15,488 nucleotides of DNA, taken from assembly GCA_041844335.1 (NCBI GenBank), contig JBGZAX010000020.1, positions 1 to 15,488 of the forward strand, given 5' to 3'. A program made the translations under genes and the position numbers. The DNA is from CAUUFM01 sp041844335. GTDB lineage: Bacteria > Bacillota > Clostridia > Lachnospirales > Lachnospiraceae. Below the pieces are notes generated by a model, which had not been told where the DNA came from, searched no databases, and saw only the letters and a program-made list of their open reading frames with translations. This document shows positions 1 through 7,679 of this stretch, piece after piece (positions within the stretch are counted from its first letter, which is position 1; each line of letters starts with the position of its first letter).

Positions 1-285
1 AAGGAAAACGAACTTAATCACGAAAAAATAGAACAACTGAACAAAGAAAGACTGGAAAAAATTTCTATGCTGGCAGCATACAGAGAGGATAAATACAAGC
101 TCGAAAAATATCAAAATATGAATATAGATAAACTTTTAACAACCCTGAATCTAAATCTGAAAACCTGCCTTACTATCGATGACATCAAGGAAATTAAAAA
201 AATAAATTCCATAAGCCTAAGCCTTATAGATAGTTACGCCAAAAATCTTAATATAAATATTACAAATGAGGTGGAAAATAAATGA
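1..285 (+). CDS. C-terminal part of an unidentified coiled-coil protein (5' truncated)
   Basis: The reading frame is open from base 1, so the gene begins upstream of the window; the Met codon at 67 is probably internal. About 94 residues are visible. The first ~40 are very rich in Lys, Glu, Asn and Leu and look like a coiled coil. The rest is a mixed helical tail containing a short Ile/Leu/Ser-rich stretch. There is no signal peptide, membrane segment or catalytic motif in this part, and I do not recognise the family. The stop codon overlaps the fchA start (ATGA, 282-285), so the gene is almost certainly co-transcribed and translationally coupled with fchA and folD. That linkage does not by itself show a role in folate metabolism. 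Confidence 0.75.
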   Translation, partial: KENELNHEKIEQLNKERLEKISMLAAYREDKYKLEKYQNMNIDKLLTTLNLNLKTCLTIDDIKEIKKINSISLSLIDSYAKNLNINITNEVENK

Positions 286-899
286 GCAAAAAAATGATTG
301 ATTTAACCTGTAAAGAATTTACCGAAAAATTGTCCTCTGACAGCCCTACCCCCGGAGGTGCATCAGTGGCTGCATTAGTCGGAGCATTCGCAAATGCATT
401 GGGACAAATGGCAGGAAATTTAAGTATTTCCAAAAAAGAGGGCGAAGAAAAAAAAGAGCTTGAAAGCTTGTTAAATGGGGCTAATTTGCTACAAAAACAG
501 CTGCTTGACTTAATTGATGAAGATGGAAGATGCTTTCAAATTCTGCTTTCCGCATATAAATTGCCAAAATCGGATGAAAAACCGCATAAAATTCAAGAGG
601 GCATATCAATAGCGATTGAACCGCCTATTAAAATTCTTGAAAAAGTATGTGAGGCAGTCGACTTAATAGAACAAATAGAACCGTACACCGGCAAAATGCT
701 TTTATCAGATGTTGCCTGTGCCGCAATTCTTGCAAAATCCGCCATTGACTGTGCCCTTGTAAACATTCTTGTAAACAGCTCCGCCATGACCGATAGTGAT
801 AAAAAGCTTAAAATAAATAACAAAGCTGACGAGCTGTTTAATAAATATATTAAAAAAGCTGATAAAATCGCTGAAGACATAAAAAAGGAGCTGAGATGA
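282..899 (+). CDS. fchA: Methenyltetrahydrofolate cyclohydrolase, FTCD-C/FchA family
   Basis: This 205-residue protein belongs to the cyclodeaminase/cyclohydrolase family, which corresponds to the C-terminal domain of formiminotransferase-cyclodeaminase. It is a cytosolic all-helical enzyme. FchA members interconvert 5,10-methenyl-THF and 10-formyl-THF; others deaminate formimino-THF. The family motif SPTPGGASVAAL is at residues 21-32, and a second family-like helix (LSDVACAAILAKSAIDCAL) lies in the C-terminal half. The length is normal for the single-domain form. A good Shine-Dalgarno (GAGGTGG, 268-274) supports the ATG at 282. The gene overlaps its upstream neighbour by ATGA, and folD starts inside its last codons. 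Pairing with folD favours the cyclohydrolase role. No formiminotransferase domain is fused or adjacent, which argues against a histidine-degradation role. Confidence 0.88.
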   Translation: MSKKMIDLTCKEFTEKLSSDSPTPGGASVAALVGAFANALGQMAGNLSISKKEGEEKKELESLLNGANLLQKQLLDLIDEDGRCFQILLSAYKLPKSDEKPHKIQEGISIAIEPPIKILEKVCEAVDLIEQIEPYTGKMLLSDVACAAILAKSAIDCALVNILVNSSAMTDSDKKLKINNKADELFNKYIKKADKIAEDIKKELR

Positions 900-1744
900 T
901 GGAACACATATTGTATGGAGCGGCTGTTGCCGAAAGTATTCTGGAAGAAACAAAAAACAATATATCTTTACTGAAACAAAAAGGCATTATTCCAACCATT
1001 GCTACTATAAGAATAGGCAAGAATCCTTCAGAAATTTCTTACGAAAAATCCATAAACAAAAAATGTGATGAACTTGAAATAAAACATAAAATAGTCGAAT
1101 TGGAGGAAAACATAAGCGAAGACGAACTGCTTTACATAATAGATGACCTTAACGATGACGGAAAAATACATGGAATACTTCTATTTAGACCTCTTCCCAA
1201 ATATATTAATTCAGAAAAAGTGAGAAACCGCATACTTATGCGAAAAGACATAGACGGTATGACCGATAAATCCTTGGCGGCTATTTTAAATGGTGACAGA
1301 TTCGGCTTTGCTCCCTGCACCGCTCTTGCCTGCATAGCTGTTTTGCAGCATTACAAAGTGGAAATATCGGGAAAAAATATCGTAATTCTTGGACGAAGTC
1401 TCGTTGTAGGAAAACCTCTTGCACTGCTTTTGACTAACCTTAATGCCACAGTTACAATCTGCCACAGTAAAACCGAAAATATAAAGCGACACACCAAAAA
1501 TGCAGATATTATCTGCAGCTGTATGGGTGTGGCAAAAATGGTAGATCAAAGCTATATTTCCGATAATCAAATCCTAATTGATGTCGGTGTAAATTTCGAC
1601 GAAAACAATAAAATGTGCGGAGATTTTGACTTTGATGACGTCCAAAACAAGGTAACTGCAATTACTCCGGTTCCTAAGGGTGTCGGTGCCGTTACAAACG
1701 CTGTCCTGCTGAGAAACGTTGTATATGCAGCCGATTTTCACTAA
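896..1744 (+). CDS. folD: Methylenetetrahydrofolate dehydrogenase (FolD family), cyclohydrolase residues apparently lost
   Basis: This 282-residue cytosolic FolD-family protein oxidises 5,10-methylene-THF with NAD(P). The Rossmann signature is clear: GRSLVVGKP at 166-174, and TPVPKGVGAVT at 257-267 in place of the usual TPVPGGVGPMT. The catalytic N-terminal half is unusual. In the YxxxK motif, Tyr49 is kept but the position of the essential Lys is Ile53. The Gln of the usual VQLPLP motif is Phe97 (LLFRPLP). The Asp of the DVDG motif is kept (Asp120). In bifunctional FolD the Lys and Gln serve cyclohydrolase activity, so this protein is probably a dehydrogenase only, with fchA supplying the other step. 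ATG codons at 896 and 899 are adjacent; AAGGAG at 885-890 is 5 or 8 bases from them, so the second may be the true start. The gene overlaps fchA. Confidence 0.9.
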   Translation: MMEHILYGAAVAESILEETKNNISLLKQKGIIPTIATIRIGKNPSEISYEKSINKKCDELEIKHKIVELEENISEDELLYIIDDLNDDGKIHGILLFRPLPKYINSEKVRNRILMRKDIDGMTDKSLAAILNGDRFGFAPCTALACIAVLQHYKVEISGKNIVILGRSLVVGKPLALLLTNLNATVTICHSKTENIKRHTKNADIICSCMGVAKMVDQSYISDNQILIDVGVNFDENNKMCGDFDFDDVQNKVTAITPVPKGVGAVTNAVLLRNVVYAADFH

Positions 1745-1864
1745 CATCGCCTGTTAAATTTCATTCCTATGCTATAATTTTGCTTCGATATGTCCATTAT
1801 ATGCTGCCGAACTCTTATTTTTTTGCTTTTTTATTTGTTTTTTCACGAAACCGCAAAATGTCTG

Positions 1865-1899
1865 TTTTACAAGGTTTTTTATATAAAAAAATTGTAAAA
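1865..1899. repeat. AT-rich inverted repeat upstream of the rny promoter
   Basis: TTTTACAA (1865-1872) is inverted as TTGTAAAA (1892-1899). Inner T and A tracts can also pair around a central ATAT, with small bulges. It lies in the 259-base gap between folD and rny, about 27 bases before the -35 box. No T tract follows it on the plus strand, so it is a poor folD terminator. It could be a binding site or chance symmetry in AT-rich DNA. Confidence 0.4.
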
Positions 1900-1925
1900 T
1901 AGATACATTCAATTGTCTTTCGCAC

Positions 1926-1954
1926 TTGACACAATTAGCATATAGGTATAGAAT
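1926..1954 (+). promoter_or_regulatory. Sigma-A-type promoter for rny
   Basis: TTGACA at 1926-1931 is followed by a 17-base spacer and TAGAAT at 1949-1954, a perfect -35 and a 5/6 match at -10. Transcription would start near 1961, giving a leader of about 43 bases before the rny start codon. It indicates that rny can be transcribed independently of fchA-folD. Confidence 0.8.
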
Positions 1955-1986
1955 AGCTGGGTATATTTGTACAGTGAAAATTGAAT

Positions 1987-2006
1987 AAGGAGGTGCTAAT
2001 TTCGTG
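1987..2006 (+). promoter_or_regulatory. Shine-Dalgarno and GTG start of rny
   Basis: A near-perfect Shine-Dalgarno (AAGGAGGTG, 1987-1995) lies 8 bases before GTG at 2004-2006. The encoded N-terminus then runs straight into the expected membrane anchor, so this non-ATG codon is the supported start. Confidence 0.85.
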
Positions 2007-3560
2007 CCGATTAACTATGTTTATATTTTTATATTTATAGCAGTATTAATCGTTGTGGCAATAATAGTGGGCTTTGTTACACACTCAAGCATTGTAAAAT
2101 CAAATTCACAAAAAATTGCCAACGCCGATAAAAAAGCTAGAAATATTATAGATGACGCTATTAAAATAGCTGAAACTAAGAAAAAAGAAGCTTTACTTGA
2201 GGCAAAGGAAGAAAACATCAAAGCCAAAAACGAGCTTGAAAAAGAGGTTAAGGAACGAAGAGGTGAATTACAACATTTTGAACAAAGAGTTCAGCACAAA
2301 GAAGAATTGCTTGATAAGAAAACTGATGCCATAGAAAAAAATGAGAAAGCCTTACTTGCCAAAGAAGAATCTCTAAAGCAAAAGTTAAATGAAGCGGATA
2401 AGCTGCTACAATCAAGAATGGAGGCTCTTGAAAAATTGGCGGAAATGACCAAGGATGAGGCAAAGGAATTTCTGCTTAAGGCTATGGAAAATGAAATCAA
2501 GCATGAAAAGGCTCTTATGATAAAAGAGCTTGACTCAAAGGCAAAGGAAGAAGCCGATCGAAATGCAAAAGAGTACATTGTGAATGCCATACAAAGATGT
2601 GCCGCCGATCACGTATCGGAAATCACGGTATCTGTCGTAGAACTGCCTAATGACGATATGAAAGGTAGAATAATAGGCAGAGAGGGCAGAAATATTAGAG
2701 CTCTTGAAAGTATAACGGGAGTTGATTTAATAATTGATGACACACCGGAGGCGGTAATATTATCAGCATTTGATCCTATCAGACGTGAAATAGCAAGGCT
2801 TGCCCTAGAAAAGCTCATAATTGACGGCAGAATACATCCGGCAAGAATAGAAGAAATGGTGGAAAAAGCCAGAAAAGAAGTGGATCTAAGGATAAAGGAA
2901 GAGGGCGAAAATGCAGTGCTGACTTTGGGTCTGCACGGCATAAGACCGGAGCTTGTGAAAATTTTAGGAAGACTACACTACAGGACAAGCTTCGGACAGA
3001 ATGTACTTAAGCATTCGATAGAGGTCGCAAATTTAGCGGGACTTTTAGCGGCAGAAACCGGACAAGATATAAAGCTTGCTAAAAGAAGCGGACTTTTACA
3101 CGATATAGGAAAGGCTATGGACCATGAAATAGAGGGTTCACATGTTCAAATAGGTATAGATTTGTGTACCAAATATAAGGAGCATCCCGTAGTCATTAAT
3201 TCTGTGGCGTCACATCACGGAGACGTTGAACCAGAATCTATAATAGCCTGCCTTGTCGCAGCTGCAGATTCCATTTCCGCCGCCAGAACGGGTGCCAGAA
3301 GAGAGGCATTGGAAAACTACACAAACAGACTTAAACAATTAGAGGAAATAGCCGACAGCTTTGAGGCTGTGGATAAATCATTCGCTATACAGGCAGGCAG
3401 AGAGATAAGGATAATGGTTGTTCCTGAAAAGATTTCTGATGATGACATGGTGCTTTTGGCACATGATATATCCAACAGGATAGAAAACGAGCTTGACTAT
3501 CCCGGACAAATAAAGGTTAATATAATTAGAGAATCACGAGTTGTAGATTATGCTAAATAA
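2004..3560 (+). CDS. rny: Ribonuclease Y (membrane-anchored endoribonuclease)
   Basis: This 518-residue protein has the standard length and architecture of RNase Y, the endonuclease that initiates turnover and processing of many mRNAs in Firmicutes. An N-terminal membrane anchor (about residues 5-25) is followed by a long charged coiled coil (about 35-190) that mediates oligomerisation. The KH RNA-binding domain carries GRIIGREGRN at 221-230. The HD metal-dependent phosphohydrolase domain has His337 and the His366-Asp367 pair (LLHDIGKA), with further likely metal-site residues at His404-His405 and Asp422. All key motifs look intact. The protein is expected at the inner face of the cytoplasmic membrane. 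The gene is a single transcription unit: it has its own promoter, a GTG start with a strong Shine-Dalgarno, and an intrinsic terminator just downstream. Confidence 0.97.
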   Translation: MPINYVYIFIFIAVLIVVAIIVGFVTHSSIVKSNSQKIANADKKARNIIDDAIKIAETKKKEALLEAKEENIKAKNELEKEVKERRGELQHFEQRVQHKEELLDKKTDAIEKNEKALLAKEESLKQKLNEADKLLQSRMEALEKLAEMTKDEAKEFLLKAMENEIKHEKALMIKELDSKAKEEADRNAKEYIVNAIQRCAADHVSEITVSVVELPNDDMKGRIIGREGRNIRALESITGVDLIIDDTPEAVILSAFDPIRREIARLALEKLIIDGRIHPARIEEMVEKARKEVDLRIKEEGENAVLTLGLHGIRPELVKILGRLHYRTSFGQNVLKHSIEVANLAGLLAAETGQDIKLAKRSGLLHDIGKAMDHEIEGSHVQIGIDLCTKYKEHPVVINSVASHHGDVEPESIIACLVAAADSISAARTGARREALENYTNRLKQLEEIADSFEAVDKSFAIQAGREIRIMVVPEKISDDDMVLLAHDISNRIENELDYPGQIKVNIIRESRVVDYAK

Positions 3561-3577
3561 AATATAACCCTTATATT

Positions 3578-3617
3578 AAAAACAAACATCAATTTATACT
3601 TGATGTTTGTTTTTTTT
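3578..3617 (+). terminator. Intrinsic terminator of rny
   Basis: A perfect 12-base stem (AACAAACATCAA, 3581-3592; TTGATGTTTGTT, 3600-3611) with a 7-base loop is followed by a run of T to 3617. Flanking A and T bases can extend the stem. It lies 18 bases after the rny stop codon and insulates rny from the transporter cassette. Confidence 0.88.
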
Positions 3618-3636
3618 GTTTAATTTAGCAAAATGC

Positions 3637-3665
3637 TTGACAATGTTCCTTTTTTAATTTACAAT
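3637..3665 (+). promoter_or_regulatory. Sigma-A-type promoter for the nucleoside transporter cassette
   Basis: TTGACA at 3637-3642, a 17-base spacer and TACAAT at 3660-3665 form a near-consensus promoter. Transcription would start near 3672, leaving a leader of about 50 bases. I see no purine riboswitch in this leader; it is too short for one, and most of it is a polypurine tract. Confidence 0.8.
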
Positions 3666-3691
3666 TTTTGTGTTTAATAGTAATAAATCAC

Positions 3692-3723
3692 GAAAGGGAG
3701 AAAGAGAAAGGAAGAAAAAGAAA
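3692..3723 (+). promoter_or_regulatory. Uninterrupted polypurine leader with Shine-Dalgarno
   Basis: Thirty-two consecutive purines precede and reach into the start codon of the lipoprotein gene. They include two Shine-Dalgarno-like cores, one near 3695-3700 and one near 3709-3712. The second is well spaced for the ATG at 3723. Such a leader should be unstructured and favour ribosome loading. Confidence 0.55.
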
Positions 3724-4913
3724 TGAAAATTAAAAAAGTTTTACCGTTTTTGTTGGCAGGCATTATGATATTTTCTTCAGCAGCCTGCGGGCAGAAAAAA
3801 GAGGACACGTCCTCCACTGCAAAAACGACAGATACAGAGAGCAAAACTGAAAACAATGAGGAAAATAAAAAGGGACAAACGGAGACAAAGGTATATAATG
3901 TAGTAAATCTGGTGAACGGAAATCTCGGTGATAAATCTTTCTTCGATTCCGCTCAATCAGGTCTAAAGCGGCTTGAAGAGGCGGGTAGAATTACATTAAA
4001 GACTATTGAGATGGGTGCTACAGATGCCGATAAGCCGAAGTGGGAGGAAACCTTAAACGAGGTATCCTCATCAGGAGAATACGATGTTATAGTTTGCGGA
4101 ACCTATCAAATGAATGAATTTTTAGAGCCTGCTGCAAAGGCTTATCCGGATCAAAAATATATTATCTACGATTCAGAAGTCAACGCTCCTAATGTTTGCA
4201 ATATAAACTACAAGCAAAATGAGCTTGGGTACCTGATCGGTGCCATATCGGCATCTCTTACAAAGGCTGAGGGTATTGATATGGTAAATCCTGATAATAC
4301 AATAGGCTTTATCGGAGGAGTTGATACACCTGTAATAAATGATTTCTTATACGGTTTCTTATTGGGTGCTCAAAAGGTAAATCCTGATATAAAGGTTGAC
4401 ACACGTTATGTCAGCAACTATTATGATGTGGCTGCGGCAAAGGAGTTTGCACTGTCTATGATTAAGGATAAGAATTGTGATGTTATCTGGGGCGTAGCCG
4501 GCCTTGCAGGAAACGGCGGAGCCGAGGCTGCTCTTGAAACTAAAAGTGCTTGGTTCGTGGGAGTAGACTCCGATCAGGAATTAACATTATCTCCTGAACT
4601 TGCGGCTGTAACAATTACCTCAGGATTAAAAAATGTTGGAGATTCCATAATTTGGTTCTTTGACGAATTGGACAAGGGAACAGCGCCCTATGGACAGCTG
4701 GTATTATTAGGACTTAAGGAAAACGGTGTCGGCGTGGTAACGGATAAGAACTTCGAAAAGGTTCTCCCACAGGAAACAAAGGATATGTTGATAGCATTAC
4801 AGCAGGAAATAATTGACGGAAAAATAGAGGTGCCTACAGCAATCGGCGAAGAAAAGGCAGCTGGACAGGATAAGACCGGACTTGAAATTTTAAGAGACTC
4901 ATTGCAGCCATAA
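3723..4913 (+). CDS. BMP/PnrA-like nucleoside-binding lipoprotein of an ABC importer
   Basis: This 396-residue lipoprotein is the substrate-binding component of the adjacent ABC importer. It has a lipoprotein signal peptide: basic N-terminus, hydrophobic core and lipobox SAAC at 19-22. Cys22 would therefore be lipidated and anchored to the outer face of the membrane. A Thr/Glu/Lys-rich linker (about 24-58) leads into a periplasmic-binding-protein fold of the basic membrane protein family. Family features include GNLGDKSFFDSA near the start of the domain and a central GFIGGVDTPVINDFLYGF segment. Characterised members (PnrA, BmpA, NupN/YufN) bind purine or broader nucleosides, so a nucleoside ligand is likely, though the exact specificity cannot be read from the sequence. 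It is the first gene after a strong promoter and is followed by a stem-loop, which suggests expression above that of the transporter genes. Confidence 0.9.
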   Translation: MKIKKVLPFLLAGIMIFSSAACGQKKEDTSSTAKTTDTESKTENNEENKKGQTETKVYNVVNLVNGNLGDKSFFDSAQSGLKRLEEAGRITLKTIEMGATDADKPKWEETLNEVSSSGEYDVIVCGTYQMNEFLEPAAKAYPDQKYIIYDSEVNAPNVCNINYKQNELGYLIGAISASLTKAEGIDMVNPDNTIGFIGGVDTPVINDFLYGFLLGAQKVNPDIKVDTRYVSNYYDVAAAKEFALSMIKDKNCDVIWGVAGLAGNGGAEAALETKSAWFVGVDSDQELTLSPELAAVTITSGLKNVGDSIIWFFDELDKGTAPYGQLVLLGLKENGVGVVTDKNFEKVLPQETKDMLIALQQEIIDGKIEVPTAIGEEKAAGQDKTGLEILRDSLQP

Positions 4914-4944
4914 GCCTGAATTAGCAAAATATTTTATTATAAGT

Positions 4945-4979
4945 AAAGAGGAGAGAAGCTGAATACTTCTCCCCTCTTT
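4945..4979 (+). terminator. Intercistronic stem-loop, possible attenuator or mRNA stabiliser
   Basis: A 14-base stem with one mismatch (4945-4958 with 4966-4979) and a 7-base loop lies between the lipoprotein stop codon and the ATPase Shine-Dalgarno. The following bases are GTTAAAAAGG, not a T tract, so it is not a classical terminator. A partial terminator, or a 3' barrier protecting the lipoprotein mRNA from exonucleases, are the likely roles. Confidence 0.65.
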
Positions 4980-4999
4980 GTTAAAAAGGAGGCTCATCA

Positions 5000-6565
5000 A
5001 TGCCGGAAGAAATATATGCGGTTCAAATGAAAAATATTGAAAAAATCTATCCAAACGGAGTGGCTGCAAACAAAAATATAAATTTTGATGTTAAAAAGGG
5101 TGAAATTCACGCTATATTAGGAGAAAACGGTGCCGGAAAATCGACACTTATGAAAATGCTGTTCGGCATGGAAACCCCCACAAACGGTGACATTTTAATA
5201 AATGGAGAAATGGTAAAACTGACCTCTCCCGACATCGCCATTTCAAAAGGAATAGGTATGGTACATCAGCATTTTATGCTGGTTCCGAGCCTTACAGTAG
5301 CTGAAAATATGGTCCTTGGAATGGTACCGAAAAAATACGGTATTTTTATGGATTATGAGGCAGCAGTCAAGATAACAGAAGAAAACTCAAAAAAATACAA
5401 TCTATTTGTCGAATCAAAAGCAAAGGTAGCCGATATTCCGGTCGGAATGAAACAAAAGGTAGAGATCTTAAAAGCATTGATACGAGGAGCTGAAATACTT
5501 ATATTAGATGAGCCTACCGCAGTCCTTACCACCCAGGAAACCGATGAATTATTTAAAGAGCTTAAGGCTCTGAAGGAACAGGGATATACAATTATATTTA
5601 TTTCTCATAAACTCAGAGAGATAAAGAGTTTGACAGACAGATTAACCATACTTCGTGACGGTGCTTCTCAGGGAGTCTACGAAACAGCCGACATATCGGA
5701 AAAAGAAATTTCTCGCCTAATGGTGGGCAGAAATGTTGAGCTTACTCTTAAAAAACCGCTTGCCGAACCAAAAGAGGTGGTGGTTAAGGTAAGAAATCTT
5801 ACATATACCAACAAATGGAACAAAAAAATGCTTGATAATGTATCATTTTCACTAAGATCCGGAGAAATATTGGGAATTGCAGGTGTCGAAAACAACGGTC
5901 AAAAAGAGCTTGTAGAAATCTTATTCAATTTGTCAAAATGTGAAAACGGCACGGTTAATGTAACCGGTATAAACACACTTGATTTGTCTCACAAAAAACT
6001 TAGAGAAAATAAAACAGCCCTAATTCCTGAAGACAGAATGACCTACGGAATAGCAGGCAATGCAAGCATTTCAGAAAATCTCATATCGGACAGGTTTGAT
6101 AAAAAAGAATTTAATAAGGGTCTCTTATTAAATATGAGTGCGATAGAAAAAACGAGTGATAAGCTGATAGAAGAATACAAGGTTCTATGTAAATCAAGAG
6201 CACAGCAGATAAAAATGCTGTCCGGAGGAAATATACAAAAGGTAGTCGTAGCTAGAGAGTTTTCTTCAAATCCTATCTTTATTATTGCAGATCAACCGAC
6301 AAGGGGTATAGACGTCGGTGCTGCAGAATTTATACATAAAAAACTGGTGGAATTAAGCAGAATGGGAGCCGCCGTTCTTCTGGTATCGGCTGATCTTAAT
6401 GAAATTTTGCAATTATCAGATAGCCTTATGGTCTTCAATTCTGGTCGTATTGTGGCATATTTTGATGATATAAAGGGTCTTGATGATGTTTCTCTTGGAG
6501 AATTTATGTTGGGCATAAAATCTCAGAGCGAAGATGAGATAAGGAGAGTGTGCTATGAAGAATAA
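5000..6565 (+). CDS. Nucleoside ABC importer, two-domain ATPase (NupO/YufO type)
   Basis: This 521-residue cytoplasmic protein carries two tandem ABC ATPase domains and powers the importer formed with the two permeases that follow. Domain 1 has a complete Walker A (GENGAGKST, 41-49), a Q-loop region at His-Gln-His 89-91 and a Walker B ending in DEPTA at 170-174. Its signature is degenerate (PVGMKQ, 147-152). Domain 2 has a non-canonical Walker A (GVENNGQKE, 295-303) but an intact signature LSGGN (407-411), and Asp-Gln in place of Asp-Glu after Walker B (431-432). This asymmetry is normal for the sugar/nucleoside importer ATPases related to RbsA and is not a sign of decay. A strong Shine-Dalgarno (AAGGAGG, 4986-4992) supports the start. 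Its end overlaps the first permease gene by 11 bases. Confidence 0.92.
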   Translation: MPEEIYAVQMKNIEKIYPNGVAANKNINFDVKKGEIHAILGENGAGKSTLMKMLFGMETPTNGDILINGEMVKLTSPDIAISKGIGMVHQHFMLVPSLTVAENMVLGMVPKKYGIFMDYEAAVKITEENSKKYNLFVESKAKVADIPVGMKQKVEILKALIRGAEILILDEPTAVLTTQETDELFKELKALKEQGYTIIFISHKLREIKSLTDRLTILRDGASQGVYETADISEKEISRLMVGRNVELTLKKPLAEPKEVVVKVRNLTYTNKWNKKMLDNVSFSLRSGEILGIAGVENNGQKELVEILFNLSKCENGTVNVTGINTLDLSHKKLRENKTALIPEDRMTYGIAGNASISENLISDRFDKKEFNKGLLLNMSAIEKTSDKLIEEYKVLCKSRAQQIKMLSGGNIQKVVVAREFSSNPIFIIADQPTRGIDVGAAEFIHKKLVELSRMGAAVLLVSADLNEILQLSDSLMVFNSGRIVAYFDDIKGLDDVSLGEFMLGIKSQSEDEIRRVCYEE

Positions 6566-7679
6566 ACGAATATTTTTCTTTGAAATATTTAGAGGCTTTA
6601 TGGCAATAATTGTGGCTCTCTCAGTCGCTTCCGTATTTATCTTTATAACCTCTGAAAATCCTATTGAAGCTATAAAATATCTTCTGCTGGGCCCCTTGAT
6701 TTCATTCAAAAAAGGCATTATAGGCTTTAATTTAAACAGCTTTTATACCATTTTAGCTGCTATGATTCCTACAATATTTACAGGTCTTGGCGTTTGCGTA
6801 ATGTTCTCTGCCAATGAATTTAATTTGGGTGCGGAGGGCTGTGTAATGCTGGGCGGCTTTTTAGGTGCGATAAGCGGAATATATTTTACAACCGGAACAT
6901 TTCTCGACCCTATAATCTCAGTCGCAGTTGCAGCCACATTTTGCGGCTTAATAATGCTGATTCCCGCCCTTGGAAAAATAAAACTTAATGCAAGTGAGAT
7001 GGTTTCTTCACTTATGCTTAACTACGTAATATTGTATGTAGTAATGCACTTTTTAAGTTCAGTTTTTGCGGACAGAAGTCAGGGTGCCCTTACGACACAT
7101 AATTTTGCAAAAACCGCAAAAATTCCCAATTTGGTAAGTGGAAATTCCCATTTGACATTCGGATTTATAATTGCCCTTATTTTCACTGTTATAGTAGCAT
7201 TTTTTATGTATAGGACAAAATGGGGCTACCAAATAAGAATGATAGGAATAAACAAGCAATTTTCAAGATATTCCGGAATCAAAGTAGGCAGTATAATTGT
7301 ATTATCTCAAGTAATAGGCGGCATTTTATCAGGTATTGGCGGATCTGTAGAAATCCTTGGACGTTTTTCAAGCTTTTCCTGGCAGGAATTGCCGGGATAT
7401 GGCTGGGAGGGAATAACGATTGCAATATTAGCCAAAAACAATCCCATTTTCGTTCCCATAGCGGCATTTTTTATCTCATATTTAAATAAGGGCTGCCAAT
7501 TAATGAGTACCTATTGCGATATACCGTCTGAAATGATTGATATAATACAGGCTGTAATGTTCTTATTCTTTGCAGCTGAACAATTTTTAGTTAAATATCG
7601 CCAAAAATTGGTAGTAAAATCCGCTATGGAAGAACTTACTTCAGAAAATATGAAAAAAGAAGGAGGTATGAAGGTATGA
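6555..7679 (+). CDS. Nucleoside ABC importer permease 1 (NupP/YufP type)
   Basis: This 374-residue polytopic membrane protein has many hydrophobic segments from residue 6 to about 350 and a charged cytoplasmic tail. Recognisable parts of the BMP-associated permease family (BPD_transp_2) are ANEFNLGAEG at 86-95, followed by a Gly-rich helix, and GYGWEGITIAILAKNNP at 281-297. With the second permease it should form the transmembrane channel for nucleosides. AAGGAGAG at 6541-6548 precedes the ATG by 6 bases. The start lies within the last codons of the ATPase gene and the stop overlaps the start of permease 2 (ATGA, 7676-7679), so the three are translationally coupled. Its length is typical for the larger of the two permeases in such cassettes. 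Confidence 0.9.
   Translation: MKNKRIFFFEIFRGFMAIIVALSVASVFIFITSENPIEAIKYLLLGPLISFKKGIIGFNLNSFYTILAAMIPTIFTGLGVCVMFSANEFNLGAEGCVMLGGFLGAISGIYFTTGTFLDPIISVAVAATFCGLIMLIPALGKIKLNASEMVSSLMLNYVILYVVMHFLSSVFADRSQGALTTHNFAKTAKIPNLVSGNSHLTFGFIIALIFTVIVAFFMYRTKWGYQIRMIGINKQFSRYSGIKVGSIIVLSQVIGGILSGIGGSVEILGRFSSFSWQELPGYGWEGITIAILAKNNPIFVPIAAFFISYLNKGCQLMSTYCDIPSEMIDIIQAVMFLFFAAEQFLVKYRQKLVVKSAMEELTSENMKKEGGMKV

Noticed and set aside
593..907. Open frames antisense to fchA, rny, folD and the transporter genes
   Set aside because: They lack ribosome binding sites, have atypical composition and lie opposite genes with clear family signatures.
1745..2003. Riboswitch or small RNA in the largest intergenic gap
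   Set aside because: Apart from the promoter, Shine-Dalgarno and one inverted repeat, I see no recognisable riboswitch core, and the leader after the promoter is only about 43 bases.
5878..6300. Non-canonical Walker A and Asp-Gln Walker B in the second ABC domain, suggesting a broken transporter ATPase
   Set aside because: This asymmetry is usual in tandem sugar/nucleoside importer ATPases of the RbsA/NupO type, and the first domain keeps a full Walker A and B.
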